A stretch of DNA of 64,000 nt from contig CAYTVG010000012.1 in NCBI GenBank assembly GCA_964441755.1, positions 1 to 64,000 of the forward strand, read 5' to 3'. Shown here in pieces: positions 34,755 through 41,890 of the stretch. The DNA comes from JAUMBM01 sp964441755. Its GTDB lineage: Bacteria; Bacteroidota; Bacteroidia; Chitinophagales; Saprospiraceae. The translations under genes were made by a program, and so were the position numbers. The notes under the pieces are model-generated. The model was given only the letters and a program-made list of their open reading frames with translations, made no database searches and was not told the DNA's origin. Position 1 is the first letter of the stretch, and every line of letters begins with the position of its first letter.

Positions 34755-34839
34755 CTTCAACAAGGCTGCTATACCGATAATTGCTTGCATACCTTGAAAA
34801 GCAGGAAGGCACAGACTTCAACAAGGCTGCTATACCGAT
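34755..34839. repeat. Two exact 24-bp direct repeats after recQ
   Basis: The same 24 nt (starting CTTCAACAAGG and ending ATACCGAT) occurs at 34755-34778 and 34816-34839, a 61-nt period. The repeats lie in the 105-nt gap between the convergent recQ and deformylase genes. No hairpin or T-tract is associated with them. Confidence 0.75.
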
Positions 34840-34854
34840 TTAGCACAGCGCAGC

Positions 34855-35352
34855 CTACAGCCGCCAGCGGTAAGCGCGCTCGTCTGTCGCCCGCATAGTG
34901 CACAATATGCCTTCGAGATGGTCATATTCGTGCTGTAAAAGCTCTGACAGGTCATCGCTAACCGTCCAGTCCTGCTCCTGCCACGACAGATCGAGATAGC
35001 GCAGGCTTATCTGTCGATGCCGCTTTACTTTCACCAGCAGGTTGGGAAAGCACATACAGTCATCCCATACCTCAAAGAGTTCCTCGCTGTAATGATAGAT
35101 CTCGGGGTTGATGAGCACCCGTGGCCGATCGGTGTTGAGATAGATGATTCGCTTCATAATCCCCAGCTGCGGCGCTGCAATACCCCGGCCAAATCCATAG
35201 CGCTGTCTCACAGCCTCCATGACTTCATGCAGTTGCTGCGCCCAGCCAGCGACGGCCTGTAGCTCATCTGCTTCCACCGGCGCCGACTTTTCGTACAGCC
35301 GCGGATCACCCAGCAGCAGCAGATCATCGAGGGACTTGCGCGTATCAGTCAT
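34855..35352 (-). CDS. Peptide deformylase family protein
   Basis: The 165-residue protein shows the three deformylase motifs: GRGIAAPQLG (motif 1), DDCMCFPN in place of the usual EGCLSxP (motif 2, the metal-binding Cys kept), and QHEYDHLEG (motif 3, two His and the catalytic Glu). Deformylases remove the formyl group from N-terminal methionine. Because motif 2 is divergent, this may be a second, specialised copy rather than the main def. The ATG at 35352 is preferred over one seven codons upstream. It is followed on the same strand, upstream, by the M42 peptidase gene. Confidence 0.85.
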   Translation of the reverse strand: MTDTRKSLDDLLLLGDPRLYEKSAPVEADELQAVAGWAQQLHEVMEAVRQRYGFGRGIAAPQLGIMKRIIYLNTDRPRVLINPEIYHYSEELFEVWDDCMCFPNLLVKVKRHRQISLRYLDLSWQEQDWTVSDDLSELLQHEYDHLEGILCTMRATDERAYRWRL

Positions 35353-35389
35353 GGAAAGTGCTTTGTCAGGCAATCAGCGGGAGAGCCGA

Positions 35390-36469
35390 CTAGAAATATT
35401 TGAAATTGTGACCGTGCTGAATCCGCTGCAGGCTGTGGAAAATAAGGAGTACCAGATTGCTGACATCGTCTTTATGCGCCATCTCCACCGTGGTGTGCAT
35501 ATAGCGAAGCGGCAGGCTGATAAGTGCTGAAGGCACACCACCGTTGCTGTAAGCGAAAGCGTCCGTATCTGTAAAAGTACCCCTGGAAGCAGCTTCCCGC
35601 TGGAAGGGAATCGAGTTGTCTGCTGCCGCATCGAGGATTAGTTGCAGCAGCTTGCGGTGAACCGCCGGAGCATACGTAAGCGAAGGCCCGAGCCCACACT
35701 TGACATCCCCCTCTTTTTTCTTGTTGATCAGGGGAGTGCAGGTATCATGTGTCACATCTGTCACAATGGCGGCATGCGGCCTGATCGTCTGGGTGATCAT
35801 CTCAGCACCGCGCAAACCCACCTCCTCCTGAACGGAATTGACAATGTAAAGACTGAAAGGCAGTTTTACCTGTCGCTCATGCAGCAGTCGGGCAACCTCA
35901 GCGATGCAGAAGCCCCCCATGCGGTTGTCCAGTGCCCGGCCTGCATAAAAATTATGATTGATCACCTCCATCTCGTCATCGAAGGTAATCACGCAACCGA
36001 CATGCACCCCGGTCTCCAGCACCTCGTTTTTGTCTTTGGCGCCAATATCGATGAAAATATTGTCAAGCTGCGGCTGCAGCTTACTGTCTTCCCCATTGCG
36101 CGTGTGGATGGCCGGCCAGCCAAAAACGCCTCGCACAATACCCTTGGGCGTGTGAATATTGACACGCTTAGAAGGCGCAATGATGTGATCGGATCCCCCG
36201 TTGCGCACCACATAGATGAAGCCGTCATCGGTAATGTAGTGAACAAACCACGAAATCTCATCGGCATGCGCTTCGATGACAACCCGATAATCCTGCCCGG
36301 GGTTAATGATACCGTAGGCAGTTCCGTAGTTGTCCAGACTCCAATCGTCAATGAACGGCTTGATATATTCCAGCCAGAGTTGCTGCCCGCTGGATTCAAA
36401 GCCCGTAGGTGACGCGTTGTTGAGATAGGAACGCAGGAAAGCCTCTGATTTGGGGGTAATAATAGACAT
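35390..36469 (-). CDS. M42 family metallopeptidase (glutamyl aminopeptidase/endoglucanase-like)
   Basis: The 359-residue cytoplasmic enzyme carries the M42 dizinc ligands: EAHADEISW (His, Asp), GRALDNRMGG (bridging Asp), QEEVGLRGAE (catalytic Glu and ligand Glu), VTDVTHDT (Asp) and YMHTTVEMAH (His). M42 aminopeptidases form large tetrahedral dodecamers and trim peptides from the N-terminus. A TATATTTG element lies 47 nt upstream of its ATG. It is 37 nt upstream of the deformylase gene and probably in the same transcript. Confidence 0.94.
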   Translation of the reverse strand: MSIITPKSEAFLRSYLNNASPTGFESSGQQLWLEYIKPFIDDWSLDNYGTAYGIINPGQDYRVVIEAHADEISWFVHYITDDGFIYVVRNGGSDHIIAPSKRVNIHTPKGIVRGVFGWPAIHTRNGEDSKLQPQLDNIFIDIGAKDKNEVLETGVHVGCVITFDDEMEVINHNFYAGRALDNRMGGFCIAEVARLLHERQVKLPFSLYIVNSVQEEVGLRGAEMITQTIRPHAAIVTDVTHDTCTPLINKKKEGDVKCGLGPSLTYAPAVHRKLLQLILDAAADNSIPFQREAASRGTFTDTDAFAYSNGGVPSALISLPLRYMHTTVEMAHKDDVSNLVLLIFHSLQRIQHGHNFKYF

Positions 36470-36516
36470 ATAAGGTAAAACTAAGACTGGTACTCAATCA
36501 ATACTGTATATTCGGG

Positions 36517-36524
36517 CAAATATA
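36517..36524 (-). promoter_or_regulatory. Bacteroidota -7 element (TATATTTG) for the M42 peptidase gene
   Basis: Exact TAnnTTTG match on the minus strand, about 47 nt before the ATG at 36469. No TTG at 19-21 nt upstream, so only the -7 half is supported. Confidence 0.45.
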
Positions 36525-36581
36525 GTAAAATTGGAAAATAAATGCTGAATTATACCATCAACTAATATTGATTTCACGATC

Positions 36582-37223
36582 TTAGGCCGACAGGAAGGCA
36601 TCGCTCCATGCTTTGGGGTCAAGTCGCCAGTGGCTGAGGGCCGCCTGTTCGTCTGTCGACAGATAGCCGGCGGAGACAGCTTCGGCCAGCAGCGCATCGT
36701 AGTGACTGAGCGTCTGCCAAGGGCAGTCAGCAGCAGCAAAAGCGGCAGCAGCAGCGGGAAAGCCGTAGTTAAAAATAGCCAGCACGCCGGCCACTTCAAC
36801 GCCTTCTGCCCGCAGGGCCTGCACAGCTTGCAAGCAGGAACCACCCGTAGAGATCAGGTCTTCAATGACCAGGTAGCGACCGCCGGCTACTACCTCGCCT
36901 TCTATCAGATTCTGTCGCCCATGTCCTTTGGCCTGGCTGCGCACGTATACAAAAGGGAGGTCAAGGGCGTGGGCAAGCAGTGCGCCGTGCGCAATGCCCG
37001 CAGTAGCTACACCCGCAATACCATCCAGCCTGCCAAAATCGGCAGCTGTGCGCACCATAGCTTCAAGCAGCCGCCGCCGGATGTCAGGATGCGAAAGCAC
37101 GAGCCGGTTGTCGCAGTAAATAGGTGACCGAAGGCCGCTCGCCCAGGTGAAAGGGTGCTGCGGACTGAGCTTGATGGCTTTAATCTGGAGTAACCATTGC
37201 GCAATTTGACGAGAATGTTCCAT
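36582..37223 (-). CDS. pyrE: Orotate phosphoribosyltransferase
   Basis: The 213-residue enzyme of pyrimidine synthesis transfers orotate to PRPP, giving OMP. FTWASGLRSPIYCDNR is near the N-terminus, the flexible-loop region is VYVRSQAKGHGRQNLIEG, and the PRPP-binding signature is YLVIEDLISTGGSCLQA near residue 120. The longest frame extends 41 codons upstream through two hairpins; ATG 37223 is the homologous start. It is divergent from the NUDIX gene; the 142-nt gap carries two palindromes. Confidence 0.95.
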   Translation of the reverse strand: MEHSRQIAQWLLQIKAIKLSPQHPFTWASGLRSPIYCDNRLVLSHPDIRRRLLEAMVRTAADFGRLDGIAGVATAGIAHGALLAHALDLPFVYVRSQAKGHGRQNLIEGEVVAGGRYLVIEDLISTGGSCLQAVQALRAEGVEVAGVLAIFNYGFPAAAAAFAAADCPWQTLSHYDALLAEAVSAGYLSTDEQAALSHWRLDPKAWSDAFLSA

Positions 37224-37253
37224 ATTTGTTGGATTTTTGACACCATGCCCAAG

Positions 37254-37307
37254 GCCGGGCATGCCCGGCTTTGTAACTGTTTCTTCGCCGCCCATGCGGC
37301 GAAGAAA
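37254..37307. repeat. Two adjacent palindromes upstream of pyrE
   Basis: GCCGGGC-AT-GCCCGGC (37254-37269) and TTTCTTCGCCGC-CCAT-GCGGCGAAGAAA (37280-37307). They lie in the probable pyrE leader between divergent genes. The second belongs to the dispersed family with a CGCCGC core; neither has a T-tract. A regulatory role in the pyrE leader is possible but unproven. Confidence 0.55.
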
Positions 37308-37365
37308 ATTCTGATCAGGTGATTGTTTTTCCAAAAAAACAAACACACACTAAAATTGCGCGCAA

Positions 37366-38010
37366 ATGTACAAAATCTATATCAATGAGCGCTTACTGAT
37401 GTTGTGCAATCGGGAAGAGGCTTCAGCCTTGCCGGCATCAGCGGGCTTGTTGCTAGCGCCCTATTCGGGCAAAATCAAAACGCTTTTTCAATACGTTGAT
37501 ACACTCGAAAAGCAGTCGCCCCGCGTGACTTCCATCGCTCTCTTCAGCGATACGCCTGAGCAGCTGTGGAAGGATTTTTCAGCGCTCTACCGCTGCATAG
37601 AAGCGGCAGGGGGGCTGGTGGAAAATGAAGATGGCGAGCTGCTGATGATTTTTCGCAGGGGCTGGTGGGATTTGCCCAAAGGGAAAATTGATGCCGGCGA
37701 ATCGGCCGAAGCGGCGGCTGTCAGGGAGGTGGCTGAAGAGACGGGTGTCAGCGGGCTGAAATTGCATCAACTTTTCGATACTACCTACCATACTTATCGG
37801 GATGACAAGAATCGCCGTTGCCTGAAAATCACGTATTGGTACCTGCTGTCGACAGCCCGGCAGCCGCTGCTGCCACAGGCAGAAGAAGATATCGAACAGG
37901 CTGTATGGGTAGACAGGAAGGAGCTGCTGGTGGTGCCCCGCCGGCTGTATGCAAGCCTGCAGGATTTATTGGCATCCTACGCCCTGCGGCCGGGTGCTGA
38001 TATGATTTAA
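37366..38010 (+). CDS. NUDIX hydrolase
   Basis: The 214-residue protein has a full Nudix box near residues 105-127 (GKIDAGESAEAAAVREVAEE followed by TGV), preceded by FRRGWWDLPK. It hydrolyses nucleoside diphosphates linked to another moiety; the substrate is unknown. The N-terminal ~70 residues (MYKIYINERLLMLCN) are a family-specific extension. It is followed by rfbD after 12 nt, so the two are probably co-transcribed. Confidence 0.93.
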   Translation: MYKIYINERLLMLCNREEASALPASAGLLLAPYSGKIKTLFQYVDTLEKQSPRVTSIALFSDTPEQLWKDFSALYRCIEAAGGLVENEDGELLMIFRRGWWDLPKGKIDAGESAEAAAVREVAEETGVSGLKLHQLFDTTYHTYRDDKNRRCLKITYWYLLSTARQPLLPQAEEDIEQAVWVDRKELLVVPRRLYASLQDLLASYALRPGADMI

Positions 38011-38022
38011 AAAAAAAGCAGC

Positions 38023-38904
38023 ATGAAGCGTATTTTAGTCACCGGGGGTGACGGGCAGCTGGGACAGTGTTTTCGGCAGCTGGCGCTGGCCAGGCCCGAT
38101 ATGAGCTGGAAAATTGTGAGCCGCACCGAGCTGGATATTTCCCGGCCGGAGGCCTGCCGGCAGCTGTTCGCTGCCTGGCAGCCGGATATTTGCTTCAATG
38201 CAGCAGCCTACACGGCGGTAGACAAGGCAGAGACGGACGAGCAGAGGGCCCGGCAGGTCAATGTCGACGGGGCCGCACAGCTGGCCGCTGCCTGCGTGGC
38301 CACGGGCTGCCGGCTGCTGCATTATTCTACCGATTATGTCTATGCCAACCATTACAACAGGCCATTGCGGGAGACGGATGAAACCCGTCCGCAGGGGGTC
38401 TACGGGGCCACTAAGCTCGCAGGCGAAGCGGCTGTGCTACAGCAACTGCCAACAGCGCTGATCGTGCGCACCTCCTGGGTGTACAGCGCCTATGGGCACA
38501 ATTTTTTGCGCAGCATGCTCCGCCTGGGACGCGAGCGCGCGCAGCTGCGCGTAGTATTTGATCAGGTCGGCAGCCCCACGGCGGCCGATGATCTGGCTGC
38601 AGCCAGCTTGCAGATGGCGCTGGCGCCCGCTGCAGCCCGGGGCGGCATCTACAACTATAGCCATGAAGGTGTCTGCAGTTGGTACGATTTCGCTGCTGCC
38701 ATTTTCGAGCTGGCAGGTATCGATACCGAACTCTTGCCCATCGAGAGCAAGGATTTTCCTACACCTGCCCGCCGGCCTGCTTTCAGTGTACTCAATAAAG
38801 CCAAAATTAAACAGAACTTTGGGCTGCAGATTCCGCATTGGCGGGAGGGAGTTCGCAGGGTTCTCAGCCAACTCGACGCCAGTGCGGAATCCGTCGGTCG
38901 CTAA
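38023..38904 (+). CDS. rfbD: dTDP-4-dehydrorhamnose reductase
   Basis: The 293-residue short-chain dehydrogenase has a nucleotide-binding motif (ILVTGGDGQLG), the catalytic YxxxK (VYGATK) preceded by YSTDYVYA, and family motifs FNAAAYTAVDKAE and VRTSWVYSAYGHNF. It catalyses the last step of dTDP-L-rhamnose synthesis. No rfbABC genes are alongside, so the rest of the pathway lies elsewhere. It is in one unit with the NUDIX gene. Confidence 0.94.
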   Translation: MKRILVTGGDGQLGQCFRQLALARPDMSWKIVSRTELDISRPEACRQLFAAWQPDICFNAAAYTAVDKAETDEQRARQVNVDGAAQLAAACVATGCRLLHYSTDYVYANHYNRPLRETDETRPQGVYGATKLAGEAAVLQQLPTALIVRTSWVYSAYGHNFLRSMLRLGRERAQLRVVFDQVGSPTAADDLAAASLQMALAPAAARGGIYNYSHEGVCSWYDFAAAIFELAGIDTELLPIESKDFPTPARRPAFSVLNKAKIKQNFGLQIPHWREGVRRVLSQLDASAESVGR

Positions 38905-39137
38905 AGCGTATGTTCGGCATTTTGGCGTTTTTTATACAGTTTACAAGGGGGATGTCTCTTTGAAATAATAAAATGGCCCTGTCTGCGCAAGCCAAAAACG
39001 AGCTGTAGTTTCCTACATGCCCGCGTTTTGGAGGACAATTACCCGGCTGCAACAGCGGGAAAAAAGAGCCGGGGGGGCTGGTGAAAAATCGTGTACTGGC
39101 GCCAGGGTCATCAGCAGCCCGGCAAACACACATATAT

Positions 39138-40334
39138 ATGAATGCACAACTCAGCCGGCTGTTTGCTATAGCAGCCAAACCTGCCCGCCGCATCCTGGGG
39201 CTTATGTCGGGCACTTCACTCGATGGCCTCGACATGGCCCTGTGTAGCATTGAGGGCAGCGGATTGTCAACGCGGGTGACGCTCGAGCACTTTGCTACGG
39301 CGCCCTTTGGAGAGGAGGTCAAGGAAAAAATCAGGCAGGTTTTTGCCAAAAAAAACATAGATTTCCAGCATCTTACGCTGCTGAATGCCTGGTTGGGTCG
39401 CTACCATGCGGAGCTTGTATGCCGACAGCTGACGGCTTGGGGGCTGTCGCCCGCAGATGTGGATCTTATCGCCAGCCATGGGCAGACGGTCTTCCATGCG
39501 CCCCGCATCCTGCACGCTTTGCCGGACTATCCCAATGCAACCCTGCAGATAGGCGATGGTGATCACCTGGCCGTTCATACAGGTATCATCACCTTGTCTG
39601 ATTTTCGGCAAAAACACGTGGCTGCCGGCGGGGAGGGAGCTCCGCTCGCCGTCTATGGCGATTATTTTATCTTTACCGATGCACACGAAAACAGAATCCT
39701 GCTGAATCTCGGGGGCATAGCCAATTTTACCTACCTGCCCGCCAGCGGCAGGGCAGAGGAGGTATTTGTGACGGATACAGGTCCGGGCAATACCCTGCTG
39801 GATGCATTTGCACAGGAATTTACAGGTTCAGCCTACGACCTGGATGGCCGGCTGTCACTGGCCGGCAGTGTCAGCCGGCCGCTGCTGCAGGCGCTCAAAG
39901 AGGATACTTTTTTTGAGGCTCCTTTCCCCCGCACCACAGGGCCCGAGCTTTTTAATAAAGATTATGTGCGCCTGGCGCAGCAGCGCTCAGGGACTGCAGC
40001 GCTCAGCGCCCCGGATCTCATGGCCACATTGTCGCGCTTCTCCGCCGAAACAGTTGCGGAGGCGGTGCTGAAGGTATGTAAACCGGGTCAGGTGTACCAC
40101 CTCTACCTGAGCGGCGGCGGGATGCACAATCCGTCGCTGGTACAAAATCTGCAAGCCTGCCTGCCCGATTATGTCATGAAAACAACGGATTTACTGGGAA
40201 TTGCCGGCGATGCCAAGGAGGCTGTGCTGTTTGCTGTCCTCGCCAATGAGACAATAGCCGGCGGAGATACTTTTTTTGGCAACCGCCCGGGCGTGCCCTC
40301 GGTGTCCATGGGGAAAATTAGCCTTCCGGCTTAG
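39138..40334 (+). CDS. anmK: Anhydro-N-acetylmuramic acid kinase
   Basis: The 398-residue kinase recycles peptidoglycan by phosphorylating and opening 1,6-anhydro-MurNAc. Motifs: GLMSGTSLDGLDMAL (ATP binding), ASHGQTVFH, LLNLGGIANFTYLP, DTGPGNTLLD and YLSGGGMHNP. The ATG at 39138 is the best start; an in-frame GTG 19 codons upstream is unlikely. The 233-nt gap before it shows nothing recognisable. It is followed at once by an array of hairpins. Confidence 0.95.
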   Translation: MNAQLSRLFAIAAKPARRILGLMSGTSLDGLDMALCSIEGSGLSTRVTLEHFATAPFGEEVKEKIRQVFAKKNIDFQHLTLLNAWLGRYHAELVCRQLTAWGLSPADVDLIASHGQTVFHAPRILHALPDYPNATLQIGDGDHLAVHTGIITLSDFRQKHVAAGGEGAPLAVYGDYFIFTDAHENRILLNLGGIANFTYLPASGRAEEVFVTDTGPGNTLLDAFAQEFTGSAYDLDGRLSLAGSVSRPLLQALKEDTFFEAPFPRTTGPELFNKDYVRLAQQRSGTAALSAPDLMATLSRFSAETVAEAVLKVCKPGQVYHLYLSGGGMHNPSLVQNLQACLPDYVMKTTDLLGIAGDAKEAVLFAVLANETIAGGDTFFGNRPGVPSVSMGKISLPA

Positions 40335-40337
40335 GAA

Positions 40338-40375
40338 GATGCTTTTGGGGCGGCTGTCACCGCCCCAAAAGCATC
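40338..40375 (+). terminator. Hairpin after anmK (first unit of the array)
   Basis: A perfect 16-bp stem (40338-40353 and 40360-40375; arm GATGCTTTTGGGGCGG) with loop CTGTCA, three nt after the anmK stop. It has no T-tract, but its position and strength suggest a transcript end. Its outer arm matches that of the palindrome at 5343-5377. Confidence 0.6.
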
Positions 40376-40572
40376 CGCTGGTTTTTTTGGGGCGGCGACA
40401 GCCGCCAAAAAAAACCTATACTTTTAGGCGGCGATAGCCGCCCCAAAAAACCAATTATTTTTTGGAGCGGCGACAGCCGCCCAAAAAAACTACCCGTACT
40501 TTTTTGGCGGCGACAGCCGCCAAAAAACAACTTAATTATTTTTTTGGAGCGGCGACAGCCGCCCAAAAAAAT
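40338..40572. repeat. Array of six GGCGGC/GCCGCC hairpins
   Basis: Six palindromes lie in tandem between the convergent anmK and Ate1-like genes. The cores are at 40350-40363 (unit 1), 40391-40406, 40427-40442, 40467-40480, 40506-40521 and 40549-40562. Units 2 and 5 contain GGCGGCGACAGCCGCC exactly, unit 3 has GATA in the loop, and units 4 and 6 have GAGCGGC/GCCGCCC with a bulge. Each is bounded by T-runs on the left and A-runs on the right (e.g. unit 5, a perfect 12-bp stem 40500-40527). The spacers are short and unlike each other, so this is not a CRISPR array. Confidence 0.85.
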
Positions 40573-40574
40573 AA

Positions 40575-41639
40575 CTACTCCAACTGTTCTTCTATCCAGT
40601 TGGCCACCGCACTCACCTCCCGGTGCCGAAACGCCACCCGATCAACAATCACCAACTCCGTAAAGTACTGATCACTAAAAAAAAGCTGACTAAGGCTATT
40701 GTTGAAATATATCTGCATGTCATCAAAAGCATTGCATACCAGTACATTGTACAACTCTTCGCGAATATCAAATGTAACCAGTAAATGAAAACCCAGTGGT
40801 TCTGAAGGTAAAACCCTGACCACCAGAGGGTGATCGAGATAGGGTGCATTCCAAAAACCAAACAAATTGGCTTCAAAAAGCGGGTAATACTGCAGCTTTG
40901 CCTGTATCGGATTCTTTGACAGGTAACTTTGCAAAACAGACAACTGCCGATGCATCTTGTGCAGCGGTATATCCTCGGGTTGCAGATTGTCGTAGGGAAG
41001 CCAGGCACCCGAGGGCAGGTGGTAATATTCTACGGACCCTATGCGAAGCTTGTAGTCAAATCGCTGATAACCAGGAACTACATAACCGGGGTAATAAAAA
41101 CGGCGATTGTGTTTCTGGCAGAAAAGCATCTCCAGCAACATGCTGTAATAGCCAAGACTGTACCGCTGGTATTCAGGGTCGTAAATCCCCATAATGCTGG
41201 CAGCACTGTTATGCCCCAGATCAAAATAGCTCAGGCCAATGAGGCGACTGCCGTCGTAAATGGTAATCTCGTAAGTCGAAAAAATATTGTACTCCTCTCC
41301 ATCAAGTAAATTTTCGCGCAGCGATGGCGAGAGCAACCCGCGAAAAGCTGCACGGTATCGGCTGTAAAGCAACTCTTTCTCTTCAGTAATCGTCGCCGGC
41401 TGCCAGGAGAAATGAAAAAGGTGGCCGTTGCGGTGCAGCAACTTGCGCTGCCTTTTATTGAAAAGGAACCCCTGCAAATCCTGCCGTATCCAGATGGCGG
41501 AGAAAAACCCAAGGTCAAAGCAAAGAAAATGTGTTGTAAATACTGTCTGCCCCATCCGATACCAACCCTTCTCCAGATAAGTGTCTAGCTCTTCTGGTAG
41601 CAATACCTCAGGATAATGTTTTTCGGCAAACTGTGTCAT
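40575..41639 (-). CDS. Arginyl/leucyl-tRNA-protein transferase-like (Ate1/Bpt C-terminal GNAT fold)
   Basis: The 354-residue protein resembles bacterial aminoacyl-tRNA-protein transferases of the N-degron pathway: PEELDTYLEKGWYRMGQ at the N-terminus, SYFDLGHNSAASIMGIYDP followed by YSLGYYSMLLEM and FYYPGYVVPGYQRFDYK in the GNAT-like core. Characterised enzymes attach Leu or Arg to exposed N-terminal residues, marking proteins for ClpAP/ClpS. The ~130-residue C-terminal part is a family extension. Substrate and activity are inference. No clpS lies nearby. Confidence 0.75.
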   Translation of the reverse strand: MTQFAEKHYPEVLLPEELDTYLEKGWYRMGQTVFTTHFLCFDLGFFSAIWIRQDLQGFLFNKRQRKLLHRNGHLFHFSWQPATITEEKELLYSRYRAAFRGLLSPSLRENLLDGEEYNIFSTYEITIYDGSRLIGLSYFDLGHNSAASIMGIYDPEYQRYSLGYYSMLLEMLFCQKHNRRFYYPGYVVPGYQRFDYKLRIGSVEYYHLPSGAWLPYDNLQPEDIPLHKMHRQLSVLQSYLSKNPIQAKLQYYPLFEANLFGFWNAPYLDHPLVVRVLPSEPLGFHLLVTFDIREELYNVLVCNAFDDMQIYFNNSLSQLFFSDQYFTELVIVDRVAFRHREVSAVANWIEEQLE

Positions 41640-41890
41640 TTGTTTTCGGGAATAATATAGGGGCGCGTATACAGTAGTTTTTCATACCTGCTACGGCACA
41701 CTGCTACCGGGACAAGTAGTTTGTTGTCAGGCATTTATTTGTTGTTTAAGGTGATGAATATAGGGCAAATACACATAAATATGATCTGTTTTGCCAGCAC
41801 TACGCCCCAATTAAACCCAAATGTAGCTATTTAGCTTGAAATTACAAGGTATGCCGGTGATAGACTGACAGATTAGTTGGCACTAATTGT

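Noticed and set aside
40357..40566. 69-codon frame across the hairpin array
   Set aside because: Its Gly-Arg-Leu-Ser-Pro repeats are a by-product of the palindromes.
40338..40572. CRISPR array
   Set aside because: The repeats are palindromes of differing length and the spacers are short and irregular; no cas genes are present.
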